Of a stretch of DNA of 27,881 nt, positions 14,978-22,911 are shown piece after piece. The translations under genes were made by a program, and so were the position numbers. The notes under the pieces were generated by a model, which was not told where the DNA came from, made no database searches, and was given only the letters and a program-made list of their open reading frames with translations. The DNA comes from Halonatronomonas sp051745085. Lineage in GTDB: Bacteria; Bacillota; Halanaerobiia; Halanaerobiales; Halarsenatibacteraceae. Numbering within the stretch: position 1 is the stretch's first letter; each line of letters begins with the position of its first letter. The DNA lies in NCBI GenBank assembly GCA_051745085.1, contig JBNJDR010000020.1, positions 1 to 27,881 of the forward strand. Reading direction: 5' to 3'.

Positions 14978-15792
14978 TGGATAAATTAATGATTACCGCA
15001 GCTATTTGCGGTGCTGAAGTAACTAAAGAACATAATCCTAATCTACCGGTAACGGCTGCAGAACTGGCAGCCGAAGCGAAGGCGGCTGAAGATGCAGGTG
15101 CTTCTATCATCCATCTGCATGTACGTGATGAGGAGGGCGGCCCTACTCAGGATAAAGAAGTTTTTGCTCGGGCTATTACAGCTATGAAGGAGGCAGGAGT
15201 GACTGCAATAATTCAACCATCTACCGGTGGAGCTGCTGGGATGAACTGGCAGGAGCGGATCCAGCCTGTATACCTGGAGCCAGAAATGGCTACTTTAGAT
15301 TGCGGTACTACCAATTTCGGCGAAGAGATTTTCATCAATGACCTTCCCTTGATGAGAAATTTTGCTAAAGAAATGAAAAAATTAAATGTCCTGCCGGAGC
15401 TGGAATGTTTTGAAGCAGGTCATATCTATAATGCTTTTCAGCTGGACAAAGAAGATTTACTACCGGAACACCTCCATTTCGATCTGGTTTTAGGGGTTCC
15501 CGGTGCGATGAAAGCTTCTCTTAAGAACCTACTTTTTATGGTGGAACTTCTGCCTGCTTCTGCTACCTGGACGGTCGCCGGAATTGGGCGTCATGAACTT
15601 CCTCTAGCCTGTCATGCGCTTGTGATGGGCGGGCATATTCGGGTTGGGTTTGAAGATAACATTTTTTATAAAAAAGGCCAGTTGGCCGAGAGCAATGCCC
15701 AGTTAGTTGCCAGAATAGTTCGTCTGGCTGAAGAAGTGGGTCGGGAAGTTGCGGAGCCGGCAGAAGCAAGAGAAATATTAAATATCAAATAG
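14977..15792 (+). CDS. kce: 3-Keto-5-aminohexanoate cleavage enzyme
   Basis: 271 residues, a DUF849/BKACE TIM barrel. Kce condenses 3-keto-5-aminohexanoate with acetyl-CoA and releases acetoacetate and 3-aminobutyryl-CoA. The zinc ligands are visible as HLH (H46, H48) in ASIIHLHVRDEEGGPTQD and a late glutamate in HIRVGFEDNIF (E226). QPSTGG at about 80-85 and MATLDCGTTNFGEEIFIN are family motifs that bind the beta-keto acid. Other BKACE enzymes use related substrates, but the flanking kal and kdd genes fix the substrate. GGGAGG precedes the start inside kal. Confidence 0.93.
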   Translation: MDKLMITAAICGAEVTKEHNPNLPVTAAELAAEAKAAEDAGASIIHLHVRDEEGGPTQDKEVFARAITAMKEAGVTAIIQPSTGGAAGMNWQERIQPVYLEPEMATLDCGTTNFGEEIFINDLPLMRNFAKEMKKLNVLPELECFEAGHIYNAFQLDKEDLLPEHLHFDLVLGVPGAMKASLKNLLFMVELLPASATWTVAGIGRHELPLACHALVMGGHIRVGFEDNIFYKKGQLAESNAQLVARIVRLAEEVGREVAEPAEAREILNIK

Positions 15793-15808
15793 GAATGAGG
15801 GGGCTGCG

Positions 15809-16846
15809 ATGAAAAAGGGGAATATTTTTGGAACGCATAGAGTATTAGAACCGATCGGGGTTTTGCCCCAGCCTGCTGAAAAACTTGATAATACCATGGA
15901 AATTTACGATAACGAGATCTTATTAAACGTACAAACGTTAAATATAGATTCAGCCAGTTTTACTCAGCTGCAGCAGGAAGCTGGCGGAGATGTTGAAAAA
16001 ATTAAAGCTAAGATGCTGGAGATTGTAGAAGAGAGAGGTAAACATCATAATCCAGTTACCGGTTCAGGGGGGATGCTTCTGGGCACGGTGGCTGAAATCG
16101 GTCCGGCTTTACAGGATAGAGATCTTAAGGTCGGCGAGAAGGTTGCCACTCTGGTCTCCCTCTCCCTTACTCCGTTAAGAATCGACAAGATTAAAGCAGT
16201 TCGTCCGGAGGTGGATCAGGTTGATATCGATGGTCAGGCCATCTTATTCGAGAGTGGGATCTATGCCAAATTACCGGAAGATATGTCAGAGACCCTGGCC
16301 CTGGCAGTTTTAGATGTAGCGGGCGCCCCGGCTCAAACCGCCAAACTGGTGGAAACAGGAGATAACGTATTGATCATTGGTGCCGGAGGTAAATCAGGCC
16401 TGCTCTGCTTACATGAGGCCAGGAAGAAAGCAGGGAATCACGGCAGGGTCATCGCTCTCGATTATGGCTCGGCGGCCCTGGAGCGGATCGCCAAATTGGA
16501 GCTAGCGGATGCTGTTATCAAAGCTGATGCCACTAAACCGATGGAGGTTTATGAAAAAGTTCTAGAGGCCTCCCAGGGTGAATTAATGGACGTGGTTATA
16601 AATTCGGTTAACATACCAGGAACTGAGATGTCTTCGATCCTACCCACCCGGGATGGCGGTAAAATTTATTTCTTCTCTATGGCCACCAGTTTCACCCGGG
16701 CAGCTTTGGGAGCTGAAGGGGTAGGTAAAGATGTGGAGATGATAACTGGCAATGGTTACACGCGCAATCATGCTGAGATAGCTCTACAGGTTATGCGGGA
16801 AAACGAAGAGATTAGAGATATTTTTGAGCGGATTTACACAATCTAA
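15809..16846 (+). CDS. kdd: L-erythro-3,5-diaminohexanoate dehydrogenase, copy 1
   Basis: 345 residues, a medium-chain-dehydrogenase-like fold. It oxidatively deaminates 3,5-diaminohexanoate to 3-keto-5-aminohexanoate. Family blocks include GKHHNPVTGSGGMLLG at about 78-92 and SGIYAKLPEDMSETLALAVLDVAGA at about 149-173. The dinucleotide loop is GAGGKSG (191-197). The second beta strand ends RVIALDYG with D218, an acidic residue that normally favours NAD over NADP. ATG at 15809 has GAGGGGG upstream and lies 16 bp after kce. A second copy follows 18 bp later with about 75% identity by my residue-by-residue count (85 differences in 345). Confidence 0.92.
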   Translation: MKKGNIFGTHRVLEPIGVLPQPAEKLDNTMEIYDNEILLNVQTLNIDSASFTQLQQEAGGDVEKIKAKMLEIVEERGKHHNPVTGSGGMLLGTVAEIGPALQDRDLKVGEKVATLVSLSLTPLRIDKIKAVRPEVDQVDIDGQAILFESGIYAKLPEDMSETLALAVLDVAGAPAQTAKLVETGDNVLIIGAGGKSGLLCLHEARKKAGNHGRVIALDYGSAALERIAKLELADAVIKADATKPMEVYEKVLEASQGELMDVVINSVNIPGTEMSSILPTRDGGKIYFFSMATSFTRAALGAEGVGKDVEMITGNGYTRNHAEIALQVMRENEEIRDIFERIYTI

Positions 16847-16864
16847 TATTTGGAGGGATTAGAG

Positions 16865-17902
16865 ATGAAAAAAGGTAATAAATTTGGCACACATAGGGTA
16901 ATCAAACCAGCAGGGGCGCTGCCTCAACCAGCGGAGAAAATTGATAATAATATGGAAATATTTGATAACGAGATTTTAATAGACGTGGATACTTTAAATA
17001 TCGACTCGGCAAGTTTTACCCAGATTAAGCAGGAAGCCGAGGGTGATATCGAGAAGATTAAGGCGAGGATGAAAGAAATAGTAGCCCAGCGGGGCAAACA
17101 TCATAATCCTGTTACCGGTTCGGGGGGCATGCTGATCGGTCGGGTAGCCAAGATTGGACCTGCCCTGCAGGACAGCGACCTGAAGGTAGGCGATAAAATT
17201 GCTACTCTGGTTTCACTCTCTTTAACCCCCTTGAATATCGATGAGATTAAGGCAGTTCGGCCTGAAATAGACCAGGTCGATATCGCTGGTCAGGCTATCT
17301 TATTCGAGAGTGGGATCTATGCCAAATTACCGGAAGATATGTCCGAGACCCTGGCTTTAGCTGTCCTTGATGTAGCCGGAGCAGCAGCTCAGACGGCCAA
17401 CCTGGTTCGACCTGGCGATAAAGTCTTAATAATCGGAGCCGGAGGGAAATCAGGTATGCTCTGTCTTCATGAGGCCAGAAAGAGAGCCGGCGTGACCGGT
17501 CAGGTGATCGGGATGGGGCATAGTGATTCCAGCACCAACAGGATCAAAGAATTAGGTTTGGCCGATGATATTATGCAGGCAGATGCTACCGATCCAATCG
17601 AAGTTTACGATAAGATTGTTGAATTAACCGATGGAGAAATGGTTGATCTAGTGATTAACTGCGTTAATATCCCTAACACCGAGATGGCTTCGATATTGCC
17701 CTGTCGAGATGGTGGGATAATCTATTTCTTCTCTATGGCTACCAGTTTCACCAAAGCTGCTTTAGGGGCCGAAGGTGTGGGCAAGGATGTGGAGATGATT
17801 ATCGGTAACGGCTACACTCGAGATCATGCTAAAATTTCTCTGGAAATTATGAGGGAGAATCAAAAACTAAGAGATATCTTTGAAGAGCTTTATACAACTT
17901 AG
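16865..17902 (+). CDS. kdd: L-erythro-3,5-diaminohexanoate dehydrogenase, copy 2
   Basis: 345 residues from ATG 16865 (GGAGGG 7 bp upstream; the in-frame TTG at 16850 is upstream of that site and rejected). Same length and blocks as copy 1, with the dinucleotide loop GAGGKSG intact at 191-197. The region after it is the most diverged: copy 1 IALDYGSAALE corresponds to IGMGHSDSSTN here, so the acidic D218 is replaced by glycine followed by H219 and S220. In Rossmann enzymes that change often goes with NADP use; this is inference. Both copies appear intact and equally well preceded by ribosome sites, so neither looks like a pseudogene. Confidence 0.92.
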   Translation: MKKGNKFGTHRVIKPAGALPQPAEKIDNNMEIFDNEILIDVDTLNIDSASFTQIKQEAEGDIEKIKARMKEIVAQRGKHHNPVTGSGGMLIGRVAKIGPALQDSDLKVGDKIATLVSLSLTPLNIDEIKAVRPEIDQVDIAGQAILFESGIYAKLPEDMSETLALAVLDVAGAAAQTANLVRPGDKVLIIGAGGKSGMLCLHEARKRAGVTGQVIGMGHSDSSTNRIKELGLADDIMQADATDPIEVYDKIVELTDGEMVDLVINCVNIPNTEMASILPCRDGGIIYFFSMATSFTKAALGAEGVGKDVEMIIGNGYTRDHAKISLEIMRENQKLRDIFEELYTT

Positions 17903-17918
17903 TAGGGAGGGAAAAACT

Positions 17919-18761
17919 ATGGACAAAATTGGAGTAATTGGAGCTGGAACAATGGGCAGTGGGATCGCTCAAGTTGCCGCTCAGGCTGGTATGGATGTGA
18001 TTATGAGAGATATTAATCAAGAAATTTTAGATAAAGGCCTGAAGAAGATCGAGAAAAATCTTGATCGATTGATCCGGAAAGACCGTCTTGACGAAAAAGA
18101 AAAAGAAGATATCATCAACAGGATAAGCCCTGTGATCGAACTCGGTTCTTTGGCAGATGTTGATATTGTAATAGAAGCAGCTCCGGAAAAGATGGAAATT
18201 AAAAGAGAGATATTTTCTAAATTAGATAACATCTGTAAGGAAGATGCTATTCTAGCCACGAACACTTCTGCTTTGAGCGTAACAGAAATAGCTACAGGTA
18301 CAGATAGACCGGACAAAGTTATCGGAATTCACTTCTTTAATCCCGTTCCAGTAATGGCTTTAGTAGAGCTAACCCGGGCTATTACCACTTCAGATGAAAC
18401 CTTTTTACAGGCAAGTAAGCTGGTCGAAAAGTTGAACAAGACTTCTGTTGAGGTTGAGGAAGCTCCGGGCTTTATTGTGAATAGAATCCTTATTCCTATG
18501 ATTAACGAAGCAGTGATAATGTTAAACGAAGGTGTGGCTTCCGCTGAGGATATAGATACTGCTATGCAGCAGGGAGCCAATCATCCGATAGGACCTCTGG
18601 CTCTGGCTGATATGATTGGGTTGGATGTCTGTTTAGCGATTATGGATACCCTGTCTGATGAATTCAAGGATTCCAAATACAGAGCCGCACCTCTGCTGCG
18701 CAAGAAAGTAAGAGCGGGTCAGTTAGGTCGGAAGACGGGTCAGGGCTTTTATAGTTACTAA
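17919..18761 (+). CDS. hbd: 3-Hydroxybutyryl-CoA dehydrogenase
   Basis: 280 residues from ATG 17919 (GGGAGG 8 bp upstream, just after the kdd stop). NAD-binding loop GAGTMGSG (8-15) with D31 ending the second strand, pointing to NAD. Catalytic residues are visible as S117 in TNTSALS, H138 in IHFFNPVPVM and N188 in GFIVNRI. The C-terminal domain has NHPIGPLALADMIGLDV and ends GQLGRKTGQGFYSY, typical of Hbd. It interconverts 3-hydroxybutyryl-CoA and acetoacetyl-CoA. In classical lysine fermentation crotonyl-CoA is reduced to butyryl-CoA, which does not need Hbd; here it points to oxidation via 3-hydroxybutyryl-CoA, or to synthesis from acetyl-CoA. Confidence 0.93.
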   Translation: MDKIGVIGAGTMGSGIAQVAAQAGMDVIMRDINQEILDKGLKKIEKNLDRLIRKDRLDEKEKEDIINRISPVIELGSLADVDIVIEAAPEKMEIKREIFSKLDNICKEDAILATNTSALSVTEIATGTDRPDKVIGIHFFNPVPVMALVELTRAITTSDETFLQASKLVEKLNKTSVEVEEAPGFIVNRILIPMINEAVIMLNEGVASAEDIDTAMQQGANHPIGPLALADMIGLDVCLAIMDTLSDEFKDSKYRAAPLLRKKVRAGQLGRKTGQGFYSY

Positions 18762-18780
18762 TGCTTAGGAGGTAAAGTAA

Positions 18781-19428
18781 ATGGCTAAAATTATAGATAA
18801 AGAAGCAGTAAAGGAGCTTTTTGCAGATGGCCAAACCCTTATGGCTGGAGGCTTTATCGAATCCGGGGTGCCGGCAAAGTTAGTAAATATTTTGCTGGAG
18901 AGTGGGGTTGAAGATTTGACTTTGATCGGTAATGATACCGGTTTTGATGATCAGGATCTGGGGCAGTTGGTCGTGCAGAAACGGCTGCGTAAAGCGATCG
19001 TCTCCCATGTCGGGACTAATAGAGAGACAGGGAAGCAGATGAACGGGGGAGAATTAGAAGTGGAACTGGTTCCCCAGGGGACCCTGGTTGAACAGATTAG
19101 GGCTGGTGGAGCTGGTTTAGGTGGAGTTTTAACTCAAACTGGATTGGGTACTAAAGCAGCCGAAGGCAAGCGGATTATCACTGTCGATGATGAAGATTAT
19201 ATACTGGCTAAACCGCTGAAAGCTGATATTGCTTTAGTTAAAGCCTGGAAGGCTGATAAAAAAGGTAATCTCATCTATAGATATGCGGCTAGAAACTTTA
19301 ATCCGATCGTGGCGACAGCGGCAGATATAGTCATAGTGGAAGTGGATGAAATCTTAGAGGTCGGCGAGATGGATTCCAATGAAGTTATGACACCTGGACT
19401 TTTCGTTGATTACATTTTAGAAACGTAA
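18781..19428 (+). CDS. atoD: Acetoacetate/butyrate-type CoA-transferase subunit A
   Basis: 215 residues. DGQTLMAGGFIESGVP at about 16-31 fits the class I CoA-transferase subunit A signature. Further blocks are ELEVELVPQGTLVEQIRAGG and GLGGVLTQTGLGT. The heterodimer moves CoA onto acetoacetate, so that thiolase can split acetoacetyl-CoA, with an acyl-CoA such as butyryl-CoA or acetyl-CoA as donor. Subunit B lies after the thiolase gene, so the two subunits are not adjacent. GGAGG lies before the ATG. The exact acyl-CoA partner cannot be told from sequence. Confidence 0.88.
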   Translation: MAKIIDKEAVKELFADGQTLMAGGFIESGVPAKLVNILLESGVEDLTLIGNDTGFDDQDLGQLVVQKRLRKAIVSHVGTNRETGKQMNGGELEVELVPQGTLVEQIRAGGAGLGGVLTQTGLGTKAAEGKRIITVDDEDYILAKPLKADIALVKAWKADKKGNLIYRYAARNFNPIVATAADIVIVEVDEILEVGEMDSNEVMTPGLFVDYILET

Positions 19429-19460
19429 TTATATCAATTTCGTATAGGGGGAATATATTA

Positions 19461-20642
19461 ATGGAGAAAGTAGCGATTGTTAGTGCTGTAAGAACACCGA
19501 TAGGCAGTTTTGGCGGTAGTTTAAAAAAGGTTAGTGCAGTAGATTTAGGTTCAATCGTAATTAAAGCTGCTTTAGAAAGAGCGGGCCTTGAAGGGAACAT
19601 AGTCGAAGAAGTAATCATGGGTAACATCCTCCAGGCTGGTCAGGGTCAGAATCCTGCCCGTCAGTCAGCATTGGGGGCTGGACTGCCGCAAAATGTACCG
19701 GCTATGACGATAAATAAAGTTTGCGGTTCAGGATTAAAATCGGTAAATCTGGCAGCTCAGAGCATCATGTTGGGCGAACAGGAAGTGATTGTGGCCGGGG
19801 GCATGGAAAGCATGAGTCAATCTGGTTATTATTTACCTAATGCTCGCTGGGGAGAAAAGATGGGTAATGGAGATATGGTCGACTTGATGATTAAAGATGG
19901 ACTGTGGGATGCTTTTAATGACTATCACATGGGAATTACCGCAGAAAATCTAGCTGAAAAGTATGGGTTTAGTCGAGAAGAGCAGGATGAATTCGCGGCT
20001 AAAAGTCAAAATAAAACAGAAGACTCCTGGAAAGTAGGACAATTTGATGATGAAATAGTTCCGGTGGAGGTTCCCCAGAGAAAAGGCGAGCCCAAGATAT
20101 TTGATCAGGATGAATATTATCGAAAAGGTGTAACAGTGGAAGGCTTAAGCAAGCTTCGTCCAGCCTTTAAAAAGGACGGTACCGTAACCGCAGGAAATGC
20201 TTCTGGAATTAACGATGGGGCGGCTGCCGTTGTTATGATGAGCGCTCAAAAAGCGGAAGAATTGGGTATTGAGCCCCTGGCTGTATTTACAGCGCATGCT
20301 TCAGCAGCTGTAGATCCTGCTATTATGGGAATAGGACCTGTACCCGCCACAGAAAAAGCGCTGGAGAGAGCGGGTCTAACTCTGGATGATATCGAGTTGA
20401 TCGAAGCAAATGAAGCTTTCGCTGCTCAATCTTTAGCAGTCATCAAAGAGCTCGGTTTAAACACTGAGATTGTAAACGTTAACGGAGGAGCGATTGCTTT
20501 AGGCCATCCTATTGGAGCGAGTGGAACCAGAATTTTGGTTACTTTACTGCACGAAATGAAAAAGAGAAATAATCGCTATGGCTTGGCCACTCTCTGTATT
20601 GGTGGCGGCCAGGGTGTTGCTACGATAGTAGAACGTAATTAA
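19461..20642 (+). CDS. atoB: Acetyl-CoA acetyltransferase (thiolase)
   Basis: 393 residues, standard for a biosynthetic/degradative type II thiolase. The active-site cysteine that is acylated is C88 in NKVCGSGLKSV; H349 is in GGAIALGHPIGASGTR and the second cysteine C379 is in TLCIGGGQG. It cleaves acetoacetyl-CoA to two acetyl-CoA. One of these replenishes the acetyl-CoA used by Kce. The gene sits between the two CoA-transferase subunits, 32 bp after A and 15 bp before B. AGGGGG precedes the ATG. Confidence 0.95.
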   Translation: MEKVAIVSAVRTPIGSFGGSLKKVSAVDLGSIVIKAALERAGLEGNIVEEVIMGNILQAGQGQNPARQSALGAGLPQNVPAMTINKVCGSGLKSVNLAAQSIMLGEQEVIVAGGMESMSQSGYYLPNARWGEKMGNGDMVDLMIKDGLWDAFNDYHMGITAENLAEKYGFSREEQDEFAAKSQNKTEDSWKVGQFDDEIVPVEVPQRKGEPKIFDQDEYYRKGVTVEGLSKLRPAFKKDGTVTAGNASGINDGAAAVVMMSAQKAEELGIEPLAVFTAHASAAVDPAIMGIGPVPATEKALERAGLTLDDIELIEANEAFAAQSLAVIKELGLNTEIVNVNGGAIALGHPIGASGTRILVTLLHEMKKRNNRYGLATLCIGGGQGVATIVERN

Positions 20643-20657
20643 TGAGGGGGTCCTGTC

Positions 20658-21311
20658 ATGGGAGATATTAGAGAAAGAATAACGCGAAGAATAGCCCAGG
20701 AATTAGAAGACGGTGAGCTCGTTAATTTAGGTATCGGTATGCCGACTATGGTTGCAGATTACATTCCGGAAGGAATAGATATCACTCTGCAGACAGAAAA
20801 CGGTTTCGTGGGCGTTGGCCCTAAACCTCCTAAGGGGGAGGAAGATCCGGATGTAGTCAACGCCGGGGGTCAGCCGGTTACGATTAATCCTGGAGGAGCC
20901 TGTTTTGATTCAGCGACTTCTTTTGCTATCATTAGAGGGGGTCACCTTGACACTACTGTGCTGGGTGCGCTCCAGGTAGATGAGCACGGCAACCTTGCTA
21001 ACTGGATGATTCCGGGCAAGTTAGTGCCTGGTATGGGCGGGGCTATGGACTTAACGGTGGGAGCTAAGCAAGTTATCGTTGCTACCACCCATACTACCAA
21101 AAAAGGTCAGCCCAAGATTCTGGCAGATTGTACTTTACCCCTTACCGCAAAAGGTGAAGTGGATTTGATTGTTACTGAACTGGCGGTAATAAAGGTGACC
21201 GATAACGGGCTGGAGTTACTGGAAATAGCCGAAACTACTTCGGTGGAAGAAGTTAGAGAAAAGACCGGGGCCAGGCTCAAAGTCAGTCCTGATCTTAAAA
21301 CATTTAAGTAG
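20658..21311 (+). CDS. atoA: Acetoacetate/butyrate-type CoA-transferase subunit B
   Basis: 217 residues. The catalytic glutamate that forms the CoA thioester is E47 in LQTENGFVGVG; the family signature normally reads SENG, so T for S is a conservative variant. NAGGQPVTINPGGACFDSATSF and MVADYIPEGI are typical of subunit B. It completes the CoA-transferase with the subunit A gene two positions upstream, and is the last gene of the operon; a strong hairpin follows 28 bp later. GAGGGGG precedes the ATG. Confidence 0.9.
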   Translation: MGDIRERITRRIAQELEDGELVNLGIGMPTMVADYIPEGIDITLQTENGFVGVGPKPPKGEEDPDVVNAGGQPVTINPGGACFDSATSFAIIRGGHLDTTVLGALQVDEHGNLANWMIPGKLVPGMGGAMDLTVGAKQVIVATTHTTKKGQPKILADCTLPLTAKGEVDLIVTELAVIKVTDNGLELLEIAETTSVEEVREKTGARLKVSPDLKTFK

Positions 21312-21339
21312 AAGAACGAATTACAAAGATGATTTCAAT

Positions 21340-21376
21340 ATAGTCCTGGTCCGGGAGGGCCAGGGCTATTTCTCTT
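21340..21376 (+). terminator. Rho-independent terminator of the lysine operon
   Basis: A 13-bp stem (21340-21352 with 21357-21369, two G-U pairs) closes a GGGA tetraloop and is followed by UUCUCUUG. The stem is very stable although the U-tract is interrupted. It marks the end of the 11-kb operon. Confidence 0.8.
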
Positions 21377-21503
21377 GAAACTTATCCTTTAAACCTTACC
21401 TTCCCCTTATCACCTCCGGATCAGCCCCGGTTCAGCCGGTTGAGCGATAGTAATTGGCTCTTAATATAAACTTAAAATAAAAATTAGGATAGGAGGGTTT
21501 AAT

Positions 21504-22394
21504 ATGAGTTCTTATAAAAAACTATATTCTTCAGGAGAATTGGCACGCCGGGTTAAAAAGGCATATCAAATTTTACAAGAATGTACCTTTTGCCCTCATG
21601 AATGCCAGGTGGATAGATTACAAGATGAAACTGGCCGCTGTGGGCTGGGTAAGCAGGTGAAGATAGCCAGTTTTGGTCTTCACCACGGTGAAGAAAGAGC
21701 TTTAAGTGGAAGTGAGGGGTCGGGGACGATTTTCTTCTCCGGCTGTAGTTTGCGATGTGTTTTTTGTCAAAATTATGATATTAGTCAGCAGAAGCAGGGA
21801 AACTTAACCACTATACCTCAATTAGCAGAGATTATGCTCAATTTACAAAAAAGAGGCGGTCATAATATAAACCTTGTCACTCCCAGTCACTTCATTTATC
21901 ATATTTTAGCAGCTTTATATCTGGCATCTGCTCAGGGTTTAAATATACCCCTGGTCTATAATACGTCAGGTTATGATTCTCCGGAGAGCCTTACCTTGTT
22001 AGATGGAGTAGTAGATATTTATCTGCCTGATTTCAAATATGGAGATGATGAACTAGGTGCTAAATACTCGGGAGTTCCTGATTATTTTAGCACTGCCAGT
22101 CGGGCGATCAAGGAAATGCATGATCAAGTTGGGCTTCTTGAGAGAAATAGTAGAGGTATGGCTAAACAAGGATTGATGATTAGACATCTGGTTTTACCTG
22201 AAAATCAAGCCGCCACTCCAAAAGTATTGAAGTTTATAGCTAAAAAAATCCATCCTGATACCTATATAAATATTATGGAGCAGTATTATCCTTCGTATCA
22301 CGCCTCCCGTTTTGAAAAAATCCAGCAGAGCTTATCTAAGTCAGAATTTCAGGATGTTCTGAAAGAAGCTCAAAAATGTGGATTAATTAACTAG
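21504..22394 (+). CDS. Radical SAM protein related to pyruvate formate-lyase activating enzyme (PflX/COG1313-like)
   Basis: 296 residues. The radical SAM cluster motif is CSLRCVFC (C81, C85, C88), preceded by an N-terminal cysteine set (C27, C30, C34, C46 in CTFCPHEC and RCGLG) seen in this subgroup. HNINLVTPSHF and IYLPDFKYGDDELGAKYSGVPDYF are typical of COG1313 proteins. The target is unknown; no glycyl radical enzyme gene is nearby. It is a single-gene unit: the preceding operon ends in a terminator and about 500 bp of non-coding DNA follows. AGGAGGG is 7 bp before the ATG. A weak upstream promoter (TTGAGC, then TAATAT, from 21440) is possible. Confidence 0.8.
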   Translation: MSSYKKLYSSGELARRVKKAYQILQECTFCPHECQVDRLQDETGRCGLGKQVKIASFGLHHGEERALSGSEGSGTIFFSGCSLRCVFCQNYDISQQKQGNLTTIPQLAEIMLNLQKRGGHNINLVTPSHFIYHILAALYLASAQGLNIPLVYNTSGYDSPESLTLLDGVVDIYLPDFKYGDDELGAKYSGVPDYFSTASRAIKEMHDQVGLLERNSRGMAKQGLMIRHLVLPENQAATPKVLKFIAKKIHPDTYINIMEQYYPSYHASRFEKIQQSLSKSEFQDVLKEAQKCGLIN

Positions 22395-22911
22395 GTTTAC
22401 TTACTTAAATTCGCATTATTGTGCAATAATATACAAATAAAAATTCTGATAACCCCTTTATTTATTAAGAATAACCAGGGAAAATCAGCCTTAGTTTTTG
22501 TATATTTATACAATGATCAACCTCTATTAGTCAGGTAATCATTGATTATATGTGAATATATTATTTTATGTTAAAGCGAAAAAAATTTGTTTATGTTTTC
22601 CTTGAGATACTAACAATTAAAGCCAGGGGATAACTTTAACCTGAAAAAAACTTGAATAAAATAAAGGGATTTTTCTATTAATATATAATTATTAAAATAA
22701 CAGGTATAAAATCATGATTATTTAGTTAATATGATCATTATGTCATCATTGTTATTAATTTGTCATGGTTTTATAATTGTAATTTTTGGATAATTCGTAC
22801 TAATAACCTGGGATGAAGGGAGGGATCAAAGTTAGCAGCTGAGGGAGAGGCAGGCTTGTAATTATCTGAATTATTAAAAACTTGCAAAATCAACTATTAG
22901 GAGTGATGAAT
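22395..22911. other. Long AT-rich non-coding region before the BCCT gene
   Basis: No convincing gene is seen on either strand. It contains a small inverted repeat ATTATTG/CAATAAT (22415-22430), a palindromic AATCATGATTATT (22710-22722), ATGATCAT (22731-22738), two TGTCAT copies exactly 20 bp apart (22741, 22761), a sigma-70 promoter (22749-22777) and a purine-rich leader segment (about 22810-22855). The clustered short palindromes around the promoter look like regulator sites for the transporter. No riboswitch consensus was recognised. Confidence 0.6.
22749..22777 (+). promoter_or_regulatory. Sigma-70 promoter for the BCCT transporter
   Basis: TTGTTA (22749-22754), a 17-bp spacer and a perfect TATAAT (22772-22777). 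The predicted start is near 22784, giving a leader of about 128 nt. Two TGTCAT repeats lie just before and inside the promoter. Confidence 0.55.

Noticed and set aside
22765..22782. Third sigma-54 promoter before the BCCT gene
   Set aside because: The candidate has GG correctly placed but GT instead of the required GC at -12, and it overlaps a good sigma-70 promoter.
22813..22842. Nine-codon leader peptide before the BCCT gene
   Set aside because: The frame has an ATG and a TGA but no convincing ribosome site, regulatory codon run or attenuator hairpin.
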